Source: Anaerolineae bacterium (GTDB lineage Bacteria; Chloroflexota; Anaerolineae; B4-G1; SLSP01). Taken from it: a stretch of 38,481 nucleotides of DNA. Where the stretch lies: positions 1 to 38,481 of the forward strand of contig JAFGSL010000417.1 in the NCBI GenBank assembly GCA_016934645.1. The letters run 5' to 3'. A program made the position numbers and the translations under genes. Positions 8,741 to 15,200 of this stretch are shown piece by piece; the stretch's first letter is position 1, and the number at the start of each line of letters is the position of its first letter. The notes under the pieces are model-generated. The model was not told where the DNA came from. It made no database searches and worked only from the letters and a program-made list of their open reading frames with translations.

Positions 8741-8843
8741 TGAATCTGGTTGCGAAATTCCAAGATTCTGTTAAGCTATACTGTTGACTCTGCTTCGTCA
8801 ACTAGATGAGAATGAGGCTTTTAGAAAGGACAAGATAATCGGT

Positions 8844-10163
8844 ATGGTTCGGAAGTTTGGAGTTGCTCAGCGCGTATTTTTGGTTATTAGTTTAGTCGCA
8901 GTAGCTGATCTGCTTCCCTTGTCTACTGTTCAAGCCCAGCAAGGCAGTACAAACCTTCTGGTCAACGGCGGATTCGAGTGGTGGGACCCGAGCGCCAATG
9001 TCTGGCCATTCCAGGATGGCATTCCAGAAGTTCAGGTTTGCCCCGGCTGGCACGCATTCTATCTGGACAATCCCCCTTCGTATGCGCAAGTTCCCGAATA
9101 TTGGCGGCGGCCTGAATTTCGCGATGTGAAAGCGGGTGAATATCTCGACCGCGTCCGCAATGGCAATCTGGCTGCCAAGTATTTTTCTTTCGCCGGGCAA
9201 CACGAGGCCGGTTTCTACCAACAAATTGGCGGAATTGCCCCGGACACGCCTTTGCGTTTTTCCGTCTATATGCAAACGTGGAGTTGTATGCCCGATCCAT
9301 CAGCATGGAACGTTTGCCCAATAGAGGATAAGTCTAATGATCCGGCCCCAATGCATACCAGAGTAGGGATTGATCCCACGGGTGGGACCAACCCGTGGTC
9401 GCCAAGTATAGTTTGGTCGCCGGAAATTGACGCTTATGACGTCTGGACCTATTTCCAGGTGGAAGCAACCGCGCAAAACAGTACAGTAACGGTCTTTACC
9501 TATTCTAGACCGGATTGGACCGATACATATTTTCGAGTACACAATGACGTTTATGTGGACGATGCCAGCCTTATCGCGCTAAATGAAGCTTTGCCAACGG
9601 CTACGTTGGAACCAGCGGCGCCGACCGCAACAATCGATCCCTCGTTGCCGACGTCGACACCTGCTCCCACTGCAACACCGGCACCCACAGCCACCCCACG
9701 TCTGAATGGGGCCACTGTCCATATTGTTCAGGAAGGTGATACTCTGGGTGCCATTGCTCTACAATACGGTATCTCTGCTGAGACGCTACTCCAGTTGAAC
9801 GGTTTGTCCGATGCCAATATGCTGTCAATCGAGCAGGAGCTGGTGGTTGCTATGCCTGAATCTCCAGTGACCGCGACGCCTTTGCCGGAACAGCCGATTC
9901 CAACCGTTGTGCTGCCGGCTGTAACTGCAACTGCTATCCTACTGGCTCCAACTGGAGTGATCCCGGTGCCAAAGACCATCCCACCTACCGCGACGGCGCT
10001 TCCTATGTCTGTACCGGCAACGCTTCCGGTGTCAACTCCGGTCCCGACACCGGAAGTCAAGAAAGATGCCTCGCCGTGGGGTTTCGTGGGTGGAATCGGT
10101 ATTGCATTGATTATGGGGGTGGGCATCGGTTTCGTCTTTGGCAGAAGGCGGCCTCTGGGCTGA
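8844..10163 (+). CDS. Secreted, membrane-anchored LysM protein with carbohydrate-binding-like domain
   Basis: Surface protein of about 439 residues. Order: signal peptide (VFLVISLVAVADLL, cleavage likely after VQA); a jelly-roll, carbohydrate-binding-like domain starting NLLVNGGFEWW and ending YVDDASL (about 37-245); a Pro/Thr/Ala-rich linker with PTATPAPTATP; one LysM domain (VHIVQEGDTLGAIALQYGIS, about 291-335), the type that binds peptidoglycan or chitin-like sugars; a second Pro/Thr-rich stretch; and a C-terminal membrane helix followed by GRRRPLG, which would anchor it. ATG 8844 is chosen because AGAAAGGA lies upstream at 8823-8830 and the signal peptide then begins properly; a TTG at 8784 would add 20 polar residues. 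The Pro/Thr linkers are plausible O-glycosylation acceptors for neighbouring GT39 enzymes (inference). Confidence 0.85.
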   Translation: MVRKFGVAQRVFLVISLVAVADLLPLSTVQAQQGSTNLLVNGGFEWWDPSANVWPFQDGIPEVQVCPGWHAFYLDNPPSYAQVPEYWRRPEFRDVKAGEYLDRVRNGNLAAKYFSFAGQHEAGFYQQIGGIAPDTPLRFSVYMQTWSCMPDPSAWNVCPIEDKSNDPAPMHTRVGIDPTGGTNPWSPSIVWSPEIDAYDVWTYFQVEATAQNSTVTVFTYSRPDWTDTYFRVHNDVYVDDASLIALNEALPTATLEPAAPTATIDPSLPTSTPAPTATPAPTATPRLNGATVHIVQEGDTLGAIALQYGISAETLLQLNGLSDANMLSIEQELVVAMPESPVTATPLPEQPIPTVVLPAVTATAILLAPTGVIPVPKTIPPTATALPMSVPATLPVSTPVPTPEVKKDASPWGFVGGIGIALIMGVGIGFVFGRRRPLG

Positions 10164-10236
10164 TGTGACTTCTGTTTGGAATATTTGGATTGGAAATTAC
10201 GATTGAAGCTATTTTCTCAGGAGTTCCCATGTGGGA

Positions 10237-10265
10237 TTCCACACTAACGAGGACGAAAATATAAC
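10237..10265 (+). promoter_or_regulatory. Possible promoter for the 10320 gene
   Basis: TTCCAC (10237-10242), a 17-nt spacer and TATAAC (10260-10265) give a moderate match to a housekeeping promoter. The rest of the 10164-10319 gap holds a half copy of the decamer repeat and an AGGAGG ribosome site at 10303-10308, 11 nt before the ATG. Confidence 0.3.
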
Positions 10266-10272
10266 TTTCAGT

Positions 10273-10292
10273 TTGTTCCGTGTATTCCGTGG
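10273..10292. repeat. Half copy of decamer element
   Basis: Two 10-bp units, TTGTTCCGTG and TATTCCGTGG, resemble the right arm of the palindromes at 2154-2219 and 5005-5070. There is no clear opposing arm. Confidence 0.5.
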
Positions 10293-10319
10293 TTATTTGC
10301 AGAGGAGGATTTTAAAAAT

Positions 10320-11390
10320 ATGGTGCGCCGTCGGTATGTTTTAAATTTCTTGGTTTTGTGTGGTTTGCTCTTAGTGCTAGGGATAGGCGATTATGCAATT
10401 CGACCTACTAAGGCACTCTCTGACAATCTGTTGGTGAATGGTAACTTTGATGAATTGCCGTTTGATTGGTATTATCCTAACCATTTTGTCGCCCGTGGTT
10501 GGGATCGCTGGTGGATCCATGGTACAGTTTTGCCCGAATATGACGATGTTGCCAAGCCCGGGGGGGTTAGGGTCAATACTTATGTAGACGGTGGGCACGC
10601 GCAAGTCTATTTCAAATGGGGCAGTGCCTACACTGCCGGTATCTTTCAGGTTGTGAATGGTCTTACCCCTTGCCGTCCCTACGAACTCACGATGTATGCG
10701 CGCACGCATAGTCTGGACCAGGCGCATCCAGGTTCGCGCATTGGCTTGGATCCCCAGGGTGAGCAACTGACGCCGGATGGTGCCGTCAAAGATATGGCAC
10801 CGCTTGAACGGACCGTATGGTCTCGTGAGCAGACCGCACTCTCTTTTTGGGAAGAACTGTCTGTAACGGCGGAACCTCTCGGAAACAGCCTCACAGCGAT
10901 ACTCTACGCCTCGCCTGCTCCGGGCAGCGATGCAGTTCACTATTTCGATACCTACTGGGATGCCGGCGCGCTGCGCGCGGCTATATATGCGAATGGGCGG
11001 CTGCCGGGTCCAACGCACCTAACGACCAGCTTCATCAATAACGTCACCCCCATTACTTCTCCCACAAGTCTTACGCTTAACTGGAGTTTGAGTGATACCG
11101 CTGGCACCCAGGTCTGGTATAATATTGTTCCGCCTCCCACACCTCCTACACCCATTACTTCCACATTCCAGATCAACTTCTTGGCCTACATGCCAATTGC
11201 AGCACGGGGTATCCCGTTCAATTTCCCGCAGCAGACCGCTTTGGACTACGCGACTGGGCTAACGCACTCAGCGACCATTTCCGATTTATCCTCTGGCGAA
11301 GCGGTTTCCTACGTCGTGGTGGCGCGCCGGTTAGTGGGTAATACATGCGTCACCGAGTATGCTGGCCCTTACATCATTCAAATTCCTTAG
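10320..11390 (+). CDS. Secreted carbohydrate-binding-like / Fn3-like protein
   Basis: Secreted protein of 356 residues. An N-terminal signal peptide (VLNFLVLCGLLLVLGIG) precedes a jelly-roll domain that starts NLLVNGNFDELPFDW and contains RIGLDPQG and TVWSREQ, related to the domain of the LysM protein at 8844. The C-terminal part resembles a fibronectin type III domain (WSLSDTAGTQVWYNIV ... THSATISDLSSGEAVSYVVVARR). In a loop of that domain sits a Pro/Thr-rich stretch plus FLAYMPIAARG (residues 287-297), similar to the YLPLV-type motif found at the ends of other secreted proteins of this lineage. AGGAGG at 10303-10308 supports the start. It is a paralogue of 13941-15050 on the minus strand. 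Probably binds surface glycans; no catalytic signature seen. Confidence 0.75.
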   Translation: MVRRRYVLNFLVLCGLLLVLGIGDYAIRPTKALSDNLLVNGNFDELPFDWYYPNHFVARGWDRWWIHGTVLPEYDDVAKPGGVRVNTYVDGGHAQVYFKWGSAYTAGIFQVVNGLTPCRPYELTMYARTHSLDQAHPGSRIGLDPQGEQLTPDGAVKDMAPLERTVWSREQTALSFWEELSVTAEPLGNSLTAILYASPAPGSDAVHYFDTYWDAGALRAAIYANGRLPGPTHLTTSFINNVTPITSPTSLTLNWSLSDTAGTQVWYNIVPPPTPPTPITSTFQINFLAYMPIAARGIPFNFPQQTALDYATGLTHSATISDLSSGEAVSYVVVARRLVGNTCVTEYAGPYIIQIP

Positions 11391-11413
11391 GTTCTGTAAA
11401 TAGGTCAGTCTAT

Positions 11414-11445
11414 GCGCAAGCGTCTCGGCTCCGGGATGCTTGCGC
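11414..11445 (+). terminator. Hairpin after the 10320 gene
   Basis: Perfect 8-bp stem GCGCAAGC / GCTTGCGC with a 16-nt, partly self-complementary loop, starting 23 nt after the stop at 11390. No T-run follows, so intrinsic termination is uncertain. Confidence 0.35.
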
Positions 11446-11460
11446 GCAAAGTATTAACTT

Positions 11461-13887
11461 GTGGGTTTTGAAAATCCTTTCGGGATGGAGAAAACGAGTC
11501 TAATTATCCTTCAGCAAAAACGATACCAATCTGTTCCATACACTTTACTTGCCCGCTGGTTAGTGACTGCGTTGTTGTTGTGTTTCTTTGGGCAAACGGT
11601 ATTGGCTGGTCCTCACCTCTCTCTAACGGCCGATGAGCCAGTCTATATGGCGCAGGGCTATGTGTATTGGAAGTATCACGACTTTCGGATGCAACTGGTG
11701 CAGGCGCAACCACCTCTCCCTAATTTGCTCGCCGGGGCATTTTTAACCCTCCAACCCGGTCCACAGCCAGAGTTATTATCGGGCTGGGAAGATGCGGACC
11801 TTAGCCAGTTTGCGCGTGCCTTTGCCGCGTGGTATGACGATGCATTACCTGCCGCGACTTTTGTATCACGCCTGCCGATGATTTGGGTGGCGTTACTGGG
11901 GGCGGCTTTTGTTTTTCGATGGGCGCGCGAATATTTCGGTATCCAGGGCGGCTTGCTGGCGTTAACTCTCTTTGCCTTTGATCCCAATCTTATTGCCCAC
12001 AGTGGCTTGGCAACGACCGATATGTTGTTGACCGTATGGAGTTTTGTCGCCGTATACGCGGCCTTACGTTGGATCAAAAAGAACGCACGTGTGTGGTGGG
12101 GAGTGCTGGCCGGGTTGGCGCTGGGATTGGCGCTAGGCTCGAAGACGTCAGGGAGTTTTGCGCTAGGAATTGTAGGGTTGTTGTATGCGATCAACGCATT
12201 AAAACACCTGTGGACGCATCGCCGTGCGCCGCGTGCATGGGGGCTAATAGCCACATATTGGGGCGGACGGTTGCTCTTGCTTAGTGGACTTGCTGTGTTA
12301 ACGTTGTGGGCTTTGTATCGTTTTGAACTGCGTCCATTGCCGGGCTCGGTAGTGCCTGTTCCTTTTGCCTCTCACTGGATGATTATGAAGGCGCTTGTCC
12401 AACACATGGCCGACGGACATAGCGCCTATTTAATGGGCGAAATCCGTCAGACAGGCTGGCGCGGCTATTACCCTGTTGCGTTTACCATCAAAACGCCTTT
12501 GCCTACGTTGCTCGTCTTTTTGGGGGCGCTCGGTGTAGGGTTGATACATGCCAAGCGTCAGATATGGAGAACTTATGCACTTTGGCTGACGCCATTGTTG
12601 TATGCGATTATGGCTATCGTCAGCACAATCAATATCGGGTATCGTTATTTGCTGATTATGTTTCCTTTCCTTTATGTGTTGTGCGCGGGCCTTGTTTCAT
12701 GGGGTAACCAACGTCGTTGGCGACAGATAGCAGTATACGTCGCATTGAGCGCATTAAGTCTGAATACCTTATGTCGTTTCCCCCATTATCTGGCTTATTT
12801 CAATGTGTTGGCCGGTGGGTCTGAAGGCGGGTATCGTTACTTGGTCGATTCCAACCTTAACTGGGGGCAGGAATTTATCGCGCTCCGGGATTGGCTGGAT
12901 GCAAATCCTGCGACTGATAGGCTCTATCTGAGTTATTACACGTATGTAGATCCTGCTTTGTATGGCATCGATTACATCCCCATCGCGCCAGCCAAAGGCG
13001 CTGCGCCCATTTTGTCACAACGCTTTAACCCTATGCCGGGTCTGTATGCGTTGAACGCCACGCCTTTGTATGGTGTGATGACTGCCTTACCGGATAATTA
13101 TGATTGGTTCCGCCATCGCGAACCGATAGCGCGCCCCGGCTATGGTATTTTCATTTACGACGTGCCGACGAAGACACCAACACCGGCATGGCTAGGCCAA
13201 TGTGCTGTGCCGGCAACGCCGCTTACTGCCGATGCTATTAGCGAAGGCTTGGGATATATGGATTTACGTTTGATAACCTTTGACTGTACCCAGAGTTGGG
13301 TATACCCAGCGGCTGGGATGACAGCAGGCTGGTATGCCCTGCACGGCGACATACTGAGCGTGCCGAATGATTTTATATCTGCACGGCTGGCTGCAGCGCA
13401 GTTGAGCTATCAACAACTGCGCCCTGGAGTGTTGCCGCCATTTAGCCTCTACGAACAACCTGTATTCACGCCGGCACCAGATGATCCCACGCAAGGTATT
13501 ACACACATTGACAATCTCATGTTCCTGGGGCACAGCCTGCCGCAGGACGTGCAGGCGCATATAGGGCAGAACTTTCCCGTGTACACATACTGGCGAGTCC
13601 TTGCGCCGGCGACAGAGCCTCTGTCGCTGTTGCTGCACGCTATTAGCGCCGATGGCACGCGTGCTATCGTCGGCGATGGGCTTGGGTTTTCGGTCGAGCA
13701 ATGGCAGCCCGGCGACATTATTATCCAACGTCATCTTTTGGAAGTGTCTGCTGACACAACTCCGGGATTCTATACCCTCTCTACCGGCGTTTATCCCCTT
13801 TCGACAGTCCAACCGTGGCCGATTTTGATAAACAATGTGCCCCGTGGAGATCGCCTTGAACTGGGAAAGATTGAAGTTTTGCCGTAG
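11461..13887 (+). CDS. GT39 subfamily paralogue (repeat-free reference copy)
   Basis: Polytopic glycosyltransferase of about 808 residues with all subfamily landmarks: LTADEPVYMAQGY (Asp58-Glu59), AFDPNLIAHSGLATTDM, YYPVAFTIKTPLP, NIGYRYLLIMFPFLYV and GGYRYLVDSNLNWGQ. After the last helix comes the two-cysteine segment (WLGQC ... FDCTQSWVYP), then GVLPPFSLYE, then the C-terminal beta-sandwich (YWRVLAPATEPLSLLLHA ... GFYTLSTGVYPL). Loops that hold heptamer arrays in the 5090 and 17562 copies are short and repeat-free here, which makes this copy the natural reference for the insertions. The start is uncertain: GTG 11461 or ATG 11485, neither with a good ribosome site. It stands alone and converges with the minus-strand gene, 53 bp apart. 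Role inferred as lipid-linked sugar transfer to a surface acceptor. Confidence 0.8.
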   Translation: MGFENPFGMEKTSLIILQQKRYQSVPYTLLARWLVTALLLCFFGQTVLAGPHLSLTADEPVYMAQGYVYWKYHDFRMQLVQAQPPLPNLLAGAFLTLQPGPQPELLSGWEDADLSQFARAFAAWYDDALPAATFVSRLPMIWVALLGAAFVFRWAREYFGIQGGLLALTLFAFDPNLIAHSGLATTDMLLTVWSFVAVYAALRWIKKNARVWWGVLAGLALGLALGSKTSGSFALGIVGLLYAINALKHLWTHRRAPRAWGLIATYWGGRLLLLSGLAVLTLWALYRFELRPLPGSVVPVPFASHWMIMKALVQHMADGHSAYLMGEIRQTGWRGYYPVAFTIKTPLPTLLVFLGALGVGLIHAKRQIWRTYALWLTPLLYAIMAIVSTINIGYRYLLIMFPFLYVLCAGLVSWGNQRRWRQIAVYVALSALSLNTLCRFPHYLAYFNVLAGGSEGGYRYLVDSNLNWGQEFIALRDWLDANPATDRLYLSYYTYVDPALYGIDYIPIAPAKGAAPILSQRFNPMPGLYALNATPLYGVMTALPDNYDWFRHREPIARPGYGIFIYDVPTKTPTPAWLGQCAVPATPLTADAISEGLGYMDLRLITFDCTQSWVYPAAGMTAGWYALHGDILSVPNDFISARLAAAQLSYQQLRPGVLPPFSLYEQPVFTPAPDDPTQGITHIDNLMFLGHSLPQDVQAHIGQNFPVYTYWRVLAPATEPLSLLLHAISADGTRAIVGDGLGFSVEQWQPGDIIIQRHLLEVSADTTPGFYTLSTGVYPLSTVQPWPILINNVPRGDRLELGKIEVLP

Positions 13888-13893
13888 CAAAAG

Positions 13894-13916
13894 AGTGCTT
13901 TGCTTGCCAAAGCACT
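13894..13916 (-). terminator. Intrinsic terminator between convergent genes
   Basis: Perfect 9-bp stem AGTGCTTTG / CAAAGCACT with a 5-nt loop, 24 bp beyond the stop of the minus-strand gene. Read on the minus strand it is followed by CTTTTG, a short T-run. On the plus strand it could also serve the 11461 gene but lacks a T-run. Confidence 0.55.
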
Positions 13917-13940
13917 GCACTCATAACCGGCACAAAACTA

Positions 13941-15050
13941 CTAAGGCATTACAAAAGTTTTCTTTTCTGACACCCAGTTTACACATTGGTTGCCAGAAAG
14001 CCCGCGTGAAACCACAAAATACTCGTAAATGTAACCTGATTCCAAGTTGGTCAGCGTCACTTGATATGCGGTCGCTGCTGTTTTATTCACGGCGCTATAC
14101 GACCAGTTCTCGGGACGGGCGACAAGGGGCAAAAATACAGTATACGACATCGGTGTTGATGGCGGCGCAGCAGGCACAGATTTTACATGATAGAAAACCT
14201 GCCCGATTCCACTATCCGTCGTATTCCAGGAAACAAGAGCGCTGCCACCGCCAGGCGTGGCGCTCACAGCAGAAATTCCTCCAGTGGACGCGTAAGACAA
14301 TGGATCATAGATGGTAGGTGGCGTGACTTCCTGGAAAGTGCCGGTATCCCACAGGATGCGGTGAGAACGCCCTCCATCGGCATGGGCATACGTATATACC
14401 GTTAGTTTGTTTGCCCAGGCTTCCGTGCTGACGCTCAAAGTCCCATATTCCCATTGATATTGTTGGGCTGTACTCCAAACGGTCGTGCTGGGAAAGGAGC
14501 CATGCACTGCTGGATCGTTAGTGGGTAATATCCAACCGACGCGGTCTATGCCGACTTGCAGAGCGATGAGCTTATCGGCTGTTTCCTCCGGACGTGATTG
14601 TCCCTTCATTGAAAACTCGTACCACAAACAAGGCGTGATGTCATAGATGGGTTGGTATATACCGCCTAATAGCGAACCTGCTCCATAGGTACGTATTTGC
14701 ACAGCTTCACTATAGTCAATATATACTTGTTCAGGGTCAACTTCCGGTATATCCCACCCATCCATAAACCAGACTCGCCAATCCTGACGGGTCTCAAGGG
14801 GAATGTTATCATATAGATTATCATCATCATCCGGCAGCCATGAGCCAGTTAGGTAATTTCCATATCGGTTGTTGAATTCATACCAGTCATGGTTGTCGAA
14901 GCCGGCGTTTTTCAGTGCCGGGGCAGCCAGCGAAGCTGTCACCACCGGCGGAGCCTCTTGTTGCGCAATCACCGCGATACCGGATCCCATACCCAACAGT
15001 GAACTCAGTACGATCATGGACAATCCTAATTGCCACCAATGTGTCTTCAT
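13941..15050 (-). CDS. Secreted carbohydrate-binding-like / Fn3-like protein, minus strand
   Basis: Secreted protein of 369 residues, paralogue of 10320-11390 and the only clear minus-strand gene here. It has a signal peptide (LSMIVLSSLLGMGSGIAVIA), then a jelly-roll domain (about 45-245) with IYQPIYDITPCLWYEFSMKG and VGIDRVGW, then a fibronectin type III-like domain (VSWNTTDSGIGQVFYHV ... VTLTNLESGYIYEYFVVSRG). A Pro-rich stretch and TVFLPLVAR (304-312) interrupt the Fn3-like domain at the same place as in the paralogue. The start is well supported: GAGGAG at 15060-15065 lies 9 nt upstream of the ATG, and a good promoter lies further upstream (15091-15118). It ends before a terminator shared with a convergent gene, so it is a monocistronic unit. 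Probably a surface glycan-binding protein. Confidence 0.8.
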   Translation of the reverse strand: MKTHWWQLGLSMIVLSSLLGMGSGIAVIAQQEAPPVVTASLAAPALKNAGFDNHDWYEFNNRYGNYLTGSWLPDDDDNLYDNIPLETRQDWRVWFMDGWDIPEVDPEQVYIDYSEAVQIRTYGAGSLLGGIYQPIYDITPCLWYEFSMKGQSRPEETADKLIALQVGIDRVGWILPTNDPAVHGSFPSTTVWSTAQQYQWEYGTLSVSTEAWANKLTVYTYAHADGGRSHRILWDTGTFQEVTPPTIYDPLSYASTGGISAVSATPGGGSALVSWNTTDSGIGQVFYHVKSVPAAPPSTPMSYTVFLPLVARPENWSYSAVNKTAATAYQVTLTNLESGYIYEYFVVSRGLSGNQCVNWVSEKKTFVMP

Positions 15051-15090
15051 TGACTTTTTCTCCTCAAAGCGTAGTTGCAGAGCGGAAGGT

Positions 15091-15118
15091 AGTATAGCTA
15101 GAATGCGTATCGCGTCAA
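15091..15118 (-). promoter_or_regulatory. Promoter of the minus-strand secreted protein
   Basis: Read on the minus strand, TTGACG (15113-15118), a 16-nt spacer and TATACT (15091-15096) closely match a housekeeping promoter. Transcription would begin near 15084, about 34 nt before the ATG and upstream of GAGGAG. The -35 hexamer lies within one of the repeated GCGTCAA units described at 15112-15173. Confidence 0.65.
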
Positions 15119-15173
15119 CCTTTTGCTTTCTATTGCGTCAATCTTTGCCGCGTCAACTGTTGACGCGTCAACT
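15112..15173. promoter_or_regulatory. Candidate operator: four GCGTCAA repeats and a palindrome
   Basis: In the intergenic region between two divergent genes, GCGTCAA occurs at 15112, 15135, 15150 and 15165, spaced 23, 15 and 15 bp. The copy at 15150 forms a perfect 17-bp dyad with the following bases (GCGTCAAC T GTTGACGC, 15150-15166). The first unit covers the -35 box of the minus-strand promoter. This arrangement suggests a regulator binding as repeated dimers; it could equally be repeated -35-like sequence. No regulator gene is visible in the window. Confidence 0.45.
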
Positions 15174-15200
15174 TGTGAAAGCGACGTAGCACGGTACAAT
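15173..15200 (+). promoter_or_regulatory. Possible promoter giving a near-leaderless transcript
   Basis: TTGTGA (15173-15178), a 16-nt spacer and TACAAT (15195-15200). Transcription would begin near 15207, directly before the ATG at 15208, which is in frame with the ATG at 15199. If real, the mRNA is leaderless and translation begins at 15208. Confidence 0.3.

Noticed and set aside
8784..8843. TTG start of the LysM gene
   Set aside because: It would place 20 polar residues before the signal peptide. ATG 8844 has an upstream purine-rich site.
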